From positions 2,294,001 to 2,358,000 of the forward strand of contig NW_026946363.1 of NCBI RefSeq assembly GCF_035222375.1: a stretch of 64,000 nt of DNA, in the 5' to 3' direction. Position numbers and translations under genes: made by a program. This DNA is from Podospora pseudocomata (Eukaryota > Ascomycota > Sordariomycetes > Sordariales > Podosporaceae). The notes under the pieces were generated by a model. That model saw only the letters and a program-made list of their open reading frames with translations, was not told the DNA's origin and did no database searches. Positions 23,092 through 33,889 of this stretch are shown in pieces (position 1 is the first letter of the stretch; every line of letters starts with the position of its first letter).

Positions 23092-25227
23092 TCAAAATGT
23101 GGCCGGTGGGAATTCGAGCGCTGCGGGGTGACTCGATTGTGCCTCGCCTTGTCGCAGGTTGACAGGAAAACCTTCTGCAACAGCTGCAAGGCTGATGCCT
23201 GACTAAGAATCCGGAAGCCATCTCATTGGCTGTTTCAAACGGATGTGAAGCGAGAGCAGGCGCCGGGAATTATCAGCGGCTGTCAATTGGTGCCCAGCTT
23301 TTGGAGAAAGTCCCACTTGGAAATTACCCCGCCATATTTTTCCTTTGCCATATAAAACGACTTTGACAAGATATTGAGATGAAGATTTCCTCCAAGACGC
23401 CCGCTTGATTGTGCGCATCCAACTGTATATTCTCAATTTACTCGCTAACACGGACTTGTATGCCCTAGAAGACCCCTTCCAGGAGGGACTCTTGAGAAGC
23501 CCATACCTTTCAAGACTCTACAAGACTCCAGACGACTCACACCACGATCCCCACATCCTCATACCTGCCACCACTTTCTCACCATATTCGGTCCTGATTC
23601 TCAGACTGGGAATAAACTTCAGGAACGTCGGAAAAGAAACCGGCTCCGATCTAGCAAACGTTTCCGTAGCCGCCGCTAATGACAGGTCTACTGAACACAG
23701 TTGTGCTTCTACGACTCAGCATATTCAGAACCGACATGTACGAGGGACAATCACCCCCACATCGAGATGGCGGTCAACATAACAGTATGAGGCTCTGCTG
23801 TAGAACCTATACTCGGTTCCGTCGGATATCTTTGGTCGTCGAGGTGACTCTACTAACAAGTTACACAGTGACTCTACTGCTCAACTAAGTTGAGAGTGTG
23901 TGATTCATTTTCGTGGCCACTGTATCATTGACCGACCCAAGGGATTATAAGGTTTCGGTAGCCGCATCCGATGTTGGACAAATTGACATCGTCTGAACGG
24001 ACTTTTACCCCTTCTATCAAAAGATGAAGAGAAGTGTCGAGTTAAAGATCGCCCTGTGCACCCCCAAATCGCATCCCGTGACAGTGGGATTTATACTGCA
24101 GAAGAGCACCACCGCCGGACTGGTTCCCGTATTTCGCAATTGGCTCAGCAGCCCGCCGCCGCCTCCGCATCGGTTTGGAACGGCCAATCTCCTGCATGTT
24201 TGAACCACCTTTTTTTAATTTTTTTTTATAGGTAAATCCTTGCAGTGGATCTGAAAGTGCCGGAGAAGGCTTGCCAAAAGAGGCTCGTCGCCACAAACCC
24301 CTGGAATACGGTGGATACGGCATAGACGGTCCGGTATACAATGGACAACACCGACTTTTATGGCGGTAGATGGTATCTACAAACTGTTGATGTTGCACTG
24401 TTGAGTATATCCGAGTCTTGTCCGATCTCGACAAAATCCATGGGGTTTTCGATCGCATTCTGGACATCGAATTGTGGGGAGAAATCGGGGTAAGACGGCT
24501 GAAATCCAGACTGACACACTGGCAGCGTGGTAGCAACCGCTCAATCGCCCGGAGACGGGCACCGTAAGCATGGCGCGAACGGGGGTGACAGGGGAACGAA
24601 TGCTGCCTCTTGGCATCAAGAGCTGGGATGATGGATAGTGGCCAAGAAGCCAAGGGGACCTGGGCTTGCTTCTGGCCTGCTTCGTTTGCTCTTTTGAAAG
24701 TTCCCATCTGGACCGACACGAAGTTCAAAACAAAGGCCTGCGCTCCCTTCAAGGCAGCAATAGCGCTTGATTAGAACGCCTTGCCGACAACCTTGCGGCG
24801 ACTTACCCCTTAAGCAATTCCTCGTTGCTCAGGCTCTCATTTACGTACGCGTGTGGATCCAGTCCTACAGACAATTCCCTGTCGCTCATTCGTTTGTTCC
24901 CCAAGGCTGCCACAGCAGGAGCTCCGATACAACGCAGGGCAGTCAATATACCTCCCTTGAGAACTCGGGCTTCGGATCTGTTCGTTTTCCGTATCTTCTA
25001 GGACCAAGCTTGTTGTGTCCTTCACCCGCATAGGACCTACAGAGTCTTTGACAGATATCTGCTTAACACTTATAAGGCACAGCCTCTCTCTTGTTGTCTG
25101 TTTCCCGTTTGGACGACATCAAGAACAACACGCGGCTCCACAAAGCCCCTTGCCCCTTTTCTGACCACCCCAATGCTCTCTTGATTGGTATTAGCCAGTC
25201 CAAACCTCTTCTCAGAGTCCATTCAAA
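23092..25227. other. Divergent 2.1-kb promoter region between HisRS and the ABC transporter
   Basis: No supported gene. A 236-codon frame on the minus strand (24042-24752) has no recognisable motif. T-rich runs lie near 24208-24230. The segment just upstream of 25228 is pyrimidine-rich and leader-like. Confidence 0.55.
25071..25076 (+). promoter_or_regulatory. Possible TATA element of the ABC transporter gene
   Basis: TATAAG about 155 nt upstream of the ABC transporter ATG, followed by a pyrimidine-rich leader. Weak evidence from sequence alone. Confidence 0.3.
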
Positions 25228-28200
25228 ATGGCAAGTGAGGTAGAGAGTATAGGGAAATCAGATCCCACCCAAGTTTCTGAAAACAACAAACCGGACTCTC
25301 TCGATCATGCCACCAACGAAAAGAACGATGCGCCTGCTGTGACAGCACCACCCAAGGACCCTCAGGCGCGCCCTGAAAGAGAGGCTACTTTCAAGGACTA
25401 CCTACGGGTTTTCACCTATGCGACAAAATGGGACTTTGCCATGATGGTGGCCGCTGGCGTGGCTAGTATCGGCGCTGGTACCACGATGCCGCTCATGAAC
25501 ATTGTTTTTGGAAGACTGATTGGCGACTTTAACAACTACTTCACCCCCGCTGCTCAGTCACAGTCGGATTTCGAGGCACAAACCAACAAGATGGCGCTGT
25601 ATATCTTTGGTCTGTTCATTGCCCGCTTCGGCCTCAACTACATCAACAAGTTCTGCTTCCGTCTCATCGGTATCCGCATGTCTGCCGCTATCAGATTGCA
25701 TTACATGAGATCTCTCTTTGGCCAAACGATTCACGTCCTTGACTCGATGCCCTCTGGAGCCGCAGCCAGCACCATCACCGGAACATCCAACACGCTGCAG
25801 CTCGGTATCTCAGAGAAGCTGGGCACCTTCCTCGAGTTTTCTTCCACCATCACCACCGCCATCATTGTTGCTTTTACTTACGATTGGGCCCTCGCTCTCG
25901 TTACATCCTCTGTCATTCTGTTCATTGCTTTGGTCATCGGCACCATGCTCCCTTTTATTCTCAAAGGTCAAACAAGGCTCACCAAGGCCGAGGCAAAGGG
26001 CACATCTGTCGCGACAGAGTCCTTCAGCGCCATCAGAATGATCAGCTCCTGCGGCGCAGAGTCTCGCATGGCGAGGAAGTACGCCGAATGGGTCAAGAAG
26101 GCGAGACAAGCCGCCCAGTTTTCCTCTCCCTTCTTCTCGATCCAGTTTGGCGGCATATTCTTTGGCCTGTACGGTTCTTTTGCTTTGGCTTTCTGGTACG
26201 GGATGAAGTCTGTGGTGGAGGGACGGATCGACAACATTGGGACAATCATCATTGTGCTCACATCTGTGATGATGATGGTCATCTCTCTCGAGCGCATCTC
26301 CACCCCGCTTATTGCGGTTTCAAAGGCTATGGTTGCTGCTGCCGAGTTTTTTGCTGTTATCGATGCGCCAAAGCCGAAGATGGGAACGCTCAAGGAGCCG
26401 GATGTGACTGCGGATCAGGATATTGTTTTTGAGGACGTGGTGTTTGCTTACCCGAGTCGGCCGTCGAAAAAGGTGCTGGATGGGCTTAACTTGAGGATTG
26501 CGGCGAATATGAACACGGCTATTGTTGGGCCTTCAGGGTCGGGGAAGAGCACGATTGTGGGGCTGATTGAGGGGTGGTATACGCTTCATGATCAGTATGT
26601 TATTGCCAAGGCTGTGGCGAAGGATCCGGCGAAGGAGAAGAAGGAGAAGGAGAAGGAGAAGAAGAGGAAGGAGGGGAAGGTTGTTGAGAAGAGTGAGGAT
26701 GAGGAGGAGGATGGACCGGCGCCTATTGATGCTGAGGATGTTGGTCCTCCTGTTGAGCTGAGCGGGAGTATTTCGACTTGCGGGAAGGAGTTGGGGGATA
26801 TTGATATCAAGTGGTGGAGATCGCAGATTGGTCTTGTTCAGCAGGAGCCCTTCCTGTTCAACAATACCATCTTTGAGAATGTCGCTACTGGGCTTATTGG
26901 GACTGAGCATGAGAATGCGTCTAAGGAAGAGAAGATGAAGTTGGTCAAGGAGGCTTGTGCTGAGAGTTTTGCTGACGAGTTTATCGACCGGTTGCCGGAT
27001 GGTTATGAGACCCAGGTTGGAGATTCCGGTGCCAAGTTGAGCGGTGGGCAGAGACAGCGCATTGCTATTGCCCGGAGTATCATCAAGAAGCCCAAGATTC
27101 TGATTCTGGACGAGGCTACCTCTGCCATCGATGTTCGCGGAGAGCGCATCGTTCAGGCAGCGCTCGAGAGAGCCTCCAAGGGCCGCACCACCATCACTAT
27201 TGCCCATCGGCTGTCTACCATCAAGAACGCGGATCGCATTGTTGTCTTGCAGAACGGAAAGGTCGCTGAAGAAGGTACCCATGACGGTCTTCTTGCCAAC
27301 GAGCTCGGTGTCTACTACGGTCTTGTTCACGCCCAGAAGCTGTCGCTTGGTGAAGACACTGGCGAGGATAACCTCCAGGAGGAAGATATCGCTGCCGTTC
27401 TGACGAGGGAGAAGAGCGCCGCAGTCTCAGAAAAGGACGGCACCAAGAAGAGTGTTCCCGTTTGGAAGGATCGCAACCTCATCAATGGTTTTGGCAAGCT
27501 CCTGTCAGAGCAGAAGAGCAGATTTCCCTTCTACATCATCGCCCTCGTCGGTGCCATGGGAGCGGCCTCTGCTATTCCCATTCAAGCTTACCTCTTCGCC
27601 CAAGTCGTCGGCGTCTTCCAAGACCCCCTCAATCTGCTGGAAGGAGCCACATTCTGGTCCAAGATGTGGGCTGCCCTCGCTGCCGGCGTGGGCTTCAGCT
27701 ACTTCCTCACAACCTACGTCTCAACCAGCGTCGAAGGCTTCATCTCGGCTGCCTACAAGCAAGAGTACTTTGAATCAATCCTCTTCCAACCCACATCCTA
27801 CTTTGACAAAGACGACAATGCCACTGGCCAGCTCACCGCCCGGTTATCGTCTGACCCTCAGGCCTTGAAAGAAATGCTCGGCATCAACATCATGATGATG
27901 CTCATCGGCGTCTTCTCCCTCATCGGTGCCCTTGCCATCTCCTTCGCCTTTGGCTGGAAACTCGCCCTGGTAGCCACCTGCGTCACCGTCCCTATGGGTT
28001 TGCTGGCGGGGTACTACCGCATCCGTTACGAGCTCCAATTCAACGCCATGAACGAAGCCGTCTTCCAGGAGTCGTCCAAGTTTGGCGCCGAGTCCATTTC
28101 CGCCTTCCGCACTGTCAGTGCTCTCGTCATGGAAGACAGCATCTGCAACCGGTATTCCAACCTCCTCAACGGGCACGTAACCGGCGCGTACAAAAAGGCT

Positions 28201-29286
28201 CGCTGGACAACCTTCATCTTTGCCTACGCTGACTCTGTCGGGCTGGGCTGCACCGCTCTCATCCTCTGGTACGGCGGCCGTCTCCTCGCCGCAAGGGAAT
28301 ACGACGTCATCGCCTTTTTGGTTACCTACATGGCCATGATCCAGGGTGCTGAGTCGGCCGGTCAGTGGCTTTCCTTCGGACCCAACGCTGCGCAGGCTGC
28401 TGCTGCGGCGAACAGGATTTTGCAGGCGAGGGATAGCAAGATTAAGGATTCCATCTCCGCGGCGGAGCAGATTCCCGACACGGAGGGGGGGATTGCTATT
28501 GAGTTGAGGGATGTTTTCTTCAAGTATCCCACGAGAGACGTTTCCATCTTTCGGGGTTTGAACATCACGATTGAGAAGGGCCAGTTTGCCGCTCTTGTTG
28601 GTGCGTCTGGGTCGGGGAAGACGTCGATTGTTTCGTTGCTAGAGCGGTTTTATGATGTGGATAAGGGGCAGATTTTGTTTAACGGGAAGGATATCTCCGA
28701 GGTTAATGTTTTTGAGTACCGGAAGTTGTTGTCGCTTGTGGCGCAGGAGCCGTCGCTTTTCCACGGGACGATTAGGGAGAATATTCTCCTGGGTGTGGAC
28801 CCGGAACAGGTCAGTGAGGAGGAGCTGCATAATTGCTGCAAGGACGCGAGTATACATGAGTTCATCATGAGTTTGCCTGAGGGGTATAACACGAATATTG
28901 GGAGCAGGGGTGTTAGTCTGTCGGGGGGGCAGAAGCAGAGGTTGAGTATCGCGAGGGCGTTGATTAGGAATCCGAGGGTGTTGTTGTTGGATGAGGCGAC
29001 TAGTTCGTTGGATTCGGAAAGCGAGAAGTTGGTCCAGAAGGCGTTTGAGAGGGTTGCCAAGGGGAGGACGACGGTGGCGGTGGCGCATCGGTTGGCGACG
29101 ATTCAGGGGGCGGATGTGATTTATGTGTTGGGAGAGGGGAAGGTGTTGGAGAAGGGGAATCACAATGAGTTGTTGAGGAAGAAGGGGGTTTATTGGCATA
29201 TGGTGAGTCTACCTTGCTTCTGAAGACATGTGTTTGGGGTATGCTAACACGATGAACAGTGCCATAATCAGGCTTTAGACCGTTAG
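25228..29286 (+). CDS. Full-size ABCB (MDR-type) transporter
   Basis: ATP-driven exporter with the order TMD1-NBD1-TMD2-NBD2, 1333 residues, in the range of P-glycoprotein-like fungal pumps. Exons 25228-29202 and 29260-29286. The short last exon encodes CHNQALDR after a GT-AG intron with a GCTAAC branch; without it the chain ends in an odd VSLPCF. TMD1 ~62-360. NBD1: Walker A GPSGSGKST (~434), signature LSGGQRQR (~604), Walker B ILILDEATSAID, H-loop IAHRLST. NBD2: GASGSGKTS (~1124), LSGGQKQR (~1231), VLLLDEATSSLD, VAHRLAT. Both catalytic glutamates are present, so both sites look competent. Between Walker A and the Q-loop of NBD1 is a Lys/Glu-rich insert of about 70 residues (~456-525). Substrate unknown: drug, lipid or pheromone export are all possible. 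Confidence 0.95.
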
Positions 29287-30018
29287 AGATTTCGATTCTT
29301 GTTCATGACTTGACAATATTGGGGGGGTTTGAGGTGGTTTGTTCTTGGATATACTTTTTTTCTTCTTTTTCCTTTTTTTTCTTTTTTTCTTTTGGATTTG
29401 GGCTTTGAGGTCGACATACATCCAACTCATTGTTATATAGCAAGCGAGCGAGCGCGCACCTTGTTTTTATAAATATTCCACACATATAATAGATATTCTT
29501 TTGGCCAAGATGATGTGCCACTTTCATGCCAAGTGCTTCCATTGAGGTTTGCTTGTCGGTATTGAAAGTTCATGAAGAATTAACCATCCTGATTAACTAA
29601 TTAGTTTCAACAAATTTCTTTATGTCAGTCTTCAATGTAAGTTTACTACTTTAGTCCATCAACTGCCAAACGCTCATTTACGTCACTTTTCGCACCGGTA
29701 TAGTCGCGGCAACCCCCCACCTTAAGCTTAAACAAGCTCTTATCTCTCGCCAGCTTCCCCTCCATGGTGTCCTCGGAGAAAGCGATATCCTGCCGGCAGA
29801 GATCGCTACCACAACCGACAGGTCTCATTGGACCTTGGTGTAAGTGCTGAAGATAAAGGCGGAGGAGCAGAACAGGATTGCTGCATTTCCGCTGAGGGTT
29901 ATAAGGCCTGGAACCTTTTTACCTGAGTTATATACAAACTGCCTCTCCCAGGCTCTTCTATTTCCAATTGCCTTCTTGATTTGTTTTTGTTTTTGTTTGT
30001 AAAGTTCACATCAGCGCC
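29287..30018. other. Intergenic region between the ABC transporter and the SDR
   Basis: About 0.7 kb with no supported gene. T-rich transporter 3' flank at 29339-29396; the likely SDR 5' UTR is T-rich (TTTGTTTTTGTTTTTG) at 29976-30000. Confidence 0.55.
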
Positions 30019-31152
30019 ATGGACTCGACAGACGAATTCAGCCCCTATCGTGAGGATGGAAAGCTTGTATGTTCCTCCTCCCTTTCTTTTGTTCATTGAA
30101 CGTGGAATATGACCTCGGAAACTAATCAGATCGCCAACAAAAGTACGGCTTCGTCTGCGTAGTAACCGGCGCCTCCCACCCCATAGGACAAGCCATCATC
30201 CAAGAGTTAGCCGGTAAGCAAAATATCCCTCTCAATATCCCTATCAGATAATCCACAACCATGTACTAACCACTCTTTCTCCATCCCCAGCCCACGGAGC
30301 GGCAGCCATCTACGGTAACCCCCCCCCTTCCCCCCCCCTTTCTCCCGATAACTAACCCCCGTACCTAGCATGCGACCACCCCCCCTCCTCTAACACCACC
30401 ACAACCGCCCAATCCACCTCCCTCCCCTCCCCCTCCCCCTCCCACCACCTCACAAAAATAATCCCTTACCCCACCTCCCCCCCCTCCCCAGCAGTAGAAC
30501 ACGAAACCCTCGCCCTAATCGACGAGATCCTCGCCTCCTTCGGCCGCCTAGACATCTGGATCTGCTCCCCCATCCCCCTCCCCTCCTCCCCCCCGCCCTC
30601 AATCTTTTCCACCACAACCCCCATTTTACACTCCCTCTTCGAAACCCACGCCCTCGGCCCATTCTTCGCGTTGAAGCACGCCCCCGCAGCAATGGGCAAG
30701 TTATCACCCCAAAAGGGGGGCTACCCAAACGCTGTGAGGAAAACGCAAAAATACGGGAGTATCATCACTGTTATTGGTGGTGAAGGGGAAAAGGGAGGCG
30801 GGGTGGGGTACGAGATGGTACGGGGTGCGGTTTTGGGGGTTGTGAAAGGGGGGGTTGGGGTGCTGAAGGGGACGGGGGTGAGGGGGAACGCGGTTTGCGT
30901 TGGTTTTGTCGGGGAAGGGGGGGAGGAGAGGGATGATGTGCCGCTTGGGAGGGCTGCGAAACCTAGGGAGATCGCGAGGGTGGTTGGGTTTCTCGCGAGT
31001 GGGTTTTCGAGTTATGTCACGGGGGCGAGTTTGGTTGTTGATGGGGGGGTTAGGTGGGTTGCTCTCTTTGATGTTGTTGTGGTGGTGAGCGTGACTGGGA
31101 TGGCTAACAAGTGAGATATAGTGCTATGGGTCCGAATATTGTTCCCATTTAA
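30019..31152 (+). CDS. Short-chain dehydrogenase/reductase-like protein with altered active site
   Basis: Five exons: 30019-30066, 30144-30213, 30291-30314 (24 nt), 30369-31053, 31122-31152; 285 residues. The N-terminal nucleotide-binding motif is TGASHPIG (24-31, as TGxxxGxG). The C-terminus has the classical SDR closing block: PLGRAAKPREIARVVGFLAS, then SYVTGASLVVDGG. The catalytic stretch is unusual: the Tyr is present (Y195 in GYEMVR) but the expected YxxxK lysine is Arg199, and no clear catalytic Ser lies at the usual distance, only Gly-rich GGEGEKGGG. The middle (~50-85) is Ser/Thr/Pro-rich and poorly conserved-looking. It could be a slow or non-catalytic SDR. Coding DNA switches from C-rich to G-rich near 30690. 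Substrate unknown. Confidence 0.85.
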
Positions 31153-31773
31153 GGTCTGGGCGGTTTACTGGCGAAAGAGATGCTGGAGCAAGGGAACCTA
31201 TTCATTACCTAGCTTTTGGGGGATAGATCAAGAGAATCTATGTTTGGGATCAGGATGAAGAGCAATAACCTTGGAGGTGTGTCGGGCAACACAAATATAC
31301 TGGTTTTGTTGATCGTTCTTGTTTGTTATCACGTAAGTTTCAGAGCAAGCAAGTCCATGGATGGTGCTCCAGATCAAGTTTACGCTTGGCCCATGCACAC
31401 CTAGAAAAGGGGCAACAGGTAGCAGTCCTTATCAGGGACTATACTATTCTTCCCTAAGTGGTAGGCTCTTGGAAAGCTTATAGACGGCACACAACAGCGC
31501 AAGCGGGCGATAAAGCCCAGCTGACACACAGTAAAAGACTACGTTTTAGGGGTGGATTGTTGGTTGGTACACAGGAGGCCAGCGGCAGTGCTCGCACGAT
31601 GCGATACGTCAAGTGAGACTCTCTCAGAACTAGTTTATACAAAGGGAATACAACTGCCTTCCCTTGCCCCACATCTCTTTTTCCTGCTCACTCTCGGTGT
31701 ATGGTTGATGATGGGAAGAAAAAGGCGAGCTTCTATCACGCAAAGAACCGCTTTTTTGACACTAAACGGCAAT
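31153..31773. other. Convergent intergenic region, SDR to ATP3
   Basis: About 0.6 kb between two 3' ends. Nothing recognisable. Confidence 0.55.
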
Positions 31774-33029
31774 TTACATGTCCGCAGAGGCGGTGGCACC
31801 AGTGATAATTTCAACCAACTCGCCGGTAATGACGGCCTGGCGGGTGCGGTTGAAGAGAATCTGGTACTTGCTGATCATCTCACCAGCGTTCTTGGAAGCG
31901 TTCTGTGACGGGTGGGTCAGATACCAGTTCATGAAACTCGTATGAGTAAAACAAAAACTTACATCCATGGCGTTGCGGCGGGCAGAGATCTCGCAAGCGT
32001 GACCCTCAGCAAGAGCCCAGTAGAGTGAGTTGGCAAGGGTGTACTCGCGGAGGTTGGGAAGGACACCCTCCTCGACCTCGAAAGCGGCAAAGTTGGCTAT
32101 TACAGCAAAAATTAGCCAGAGGTTCATCAAGACATTCATGCATCGAGACAAGGTCTACGCACGGGAGTTGGCAAAGGCCTCCTCGGAAAATCCCTCAATG
32201 ATGGTGGGCTCGTAGCTGGTGGCGTTGATGAACTTGTTGTAGAGAATCTCAACCTCGGAGTAGTCGCCCTGGAGTTGGACGATCTGGTCGACGATGGACT
32301 GAGCCTCGGTGAAGGTGGGGACGTCCTTGCCAACACCAGAGAAGTTCAGGACGATGTTCTTAGCATGCGTACGGGAGAGCTGGGCCTTGGCCTTCTCGCC
32401 GAGGATGACGAGGTCGAAGTTGTCCCCCTCGGTGGCAGCCCTTCGGCGGATGAAGCGGGCAAGACCAGAGTGAACACCACCGCAAAGACCCTTGTCGGAG
32501 CTGCAGACGACGACGAGCTTCTTCTTGCCCTCGCCCTCGAGGGGCTTTGTCTCGGCCGACTGGTAGACCTTGTTGCTGGTCTCGCCGTAGCTGCGCGACT
32601 CGGTCATGGCACGCTGGGCACGGTTGAGCTTGGTCGAGGCAACGATCTTCATCGTCTTAGTGATCTTCTCGATGTTGCGAATCGACTTGAGGCGGCCCTC
32701 GATTTCACGGAGGGTAGCGAAGGTGGCGGCCGGAGCAGCAGCCCTGCATGTCGCAACCGTGGGTTAGTATTTTGTGTTCTTGCTGCATTGTCCTCTTTTC
32801 TTTCCGTCTTCATCTATGCCATCTCCCCCAACCCGGAGATGCTCTCTCCCCACCAGACCGAAAAATATATCGTGTGTTGTTGTGCTGTCGGTGCTGCTCG
32901 GGCCTCTCGACGGCTTTTGCTAGGGAGCTCGGGGCATGACGAAAAAGTCCAGGGAAAGGCATTTGCAACATACCGGGAGGAGGCGGCAGCGCCGGCTCTC
33001 AAAGCCGGACGGGCAGCTCTTGACAGCAT
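31774..33029 (-). CDS. ATP3: Mitochondrial F1-ATP synthase gamma subunit
   Basis: Central rotor stalk of F1Fo ATP synthase, turning inside the alpha/beta hexamer in the matrix. Exons 33029-32974, 32743-32163, 32096-31963 and 31902-31774 give 299 residues. N-terminal presequence MLSRAARPALRAGAAASSR, then ATLREIEGRLKSIRNIEKIT with KTMKIVASTKLNRAQRA, the conserved N-terminal helix. The Rossmann-like part contains CSSDKGLCGGVHSGLARFI. The C-terminal helix reads ARRNAMDNASKNAGEMI and QAVITGELVEIITGATA, the family hallmark. The first intron is long (230 nt) and follows the presequence exon. Head to head with TOP1 across 860 nt. Confidence 0.96.
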
Positions 33030-33889
33030 GGCGAAAGGATCTGGGGATAGTTCTCTGCTGGCTGGCTGTGGCCCCGGTTGACCACGATAAATGTGCTGGC
33101 GTCAATTGAGCAGCAGCAGCGGGAGGTTGTGGCTCAATCGATCGGAGGTGCAATTGGCGTGAGAGGTTTGCTGAGCTTCGGCTCCACACGGACCACACCC
33201 CATCCCGCTTCCTGCTCGTGCCTCCCGTCCGCCCTCTCAGCCTGTTGTGGCTTGTCTTTCCGTGTTTCCAGGGTTCCCGGCAGTGGGCGGGGCACCGCAG
33301 AGGCTGACTTGCCAGTGTTTGACAGCTGGCAGAGACCGGAATTCCAGTGTTGGATGTTCTCTACAGGGCCCCACCAGAAAAGATGGTACTAGCTTAGTCA
33401 TGGCTTGCTTTTCTCTTCACGCTACGAAACTTGAGCTGCGTGTCTGCGAAGAAGGCTACCTTACCAAGGCTGGCCAAGTGTGGATCCCCCCGTGGCCCAT
33501 AATTATCTTTAACCTCGTCCTGGCGCTGCTTGGATTCGTGGAATCCCTCTTTTTCCCCTGCCTGGTTCTTCCTTCTCACCTCACACGTTCTCTGTCTCAC
33601 GCATTGCCTTGCTCTATAGACCAGAGGCCGTCGACTGCGCGTCTTTCCCTCATCCAAAAACCCCCGACTTTCCCTTCAGGAGCCGAGCAACATTCCTTCC
33701 CCTTCCGAGAGCCGGCCTTTCTTGCAGGACTCGGCCAGTTTTGCTTTTTGCGAATCGCCCATTTTCCAGACTACGCCTACCGTCTTTGACGACTGCGCCG
33801 CTTCGCACCTTCCTCGCCAGCCAACTCCGCTTCGTCTTCGTTGACCGATCGATTTTAATATCAATCAAACTCTGCAATCAAACTTGATC
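33030..33889. other. Bidirectional promoter region ATP3/TOP1
   Basis: 860 nt shared by two divergent housekeeping genes. The side toward TOP1 is pyrimidine-rich (CTTTCCC, TTCCTTCCCC), as in 5' UTRs. No ORF with recognisable motifs. Confidence 0.55.

Noticed and set aside
24042-24752. 236-codon minus-strand frame upstream of the ABC transporter
   Set aside because: Composition resembles random intergenic DNA, no domain, no splice-linked partner exon.
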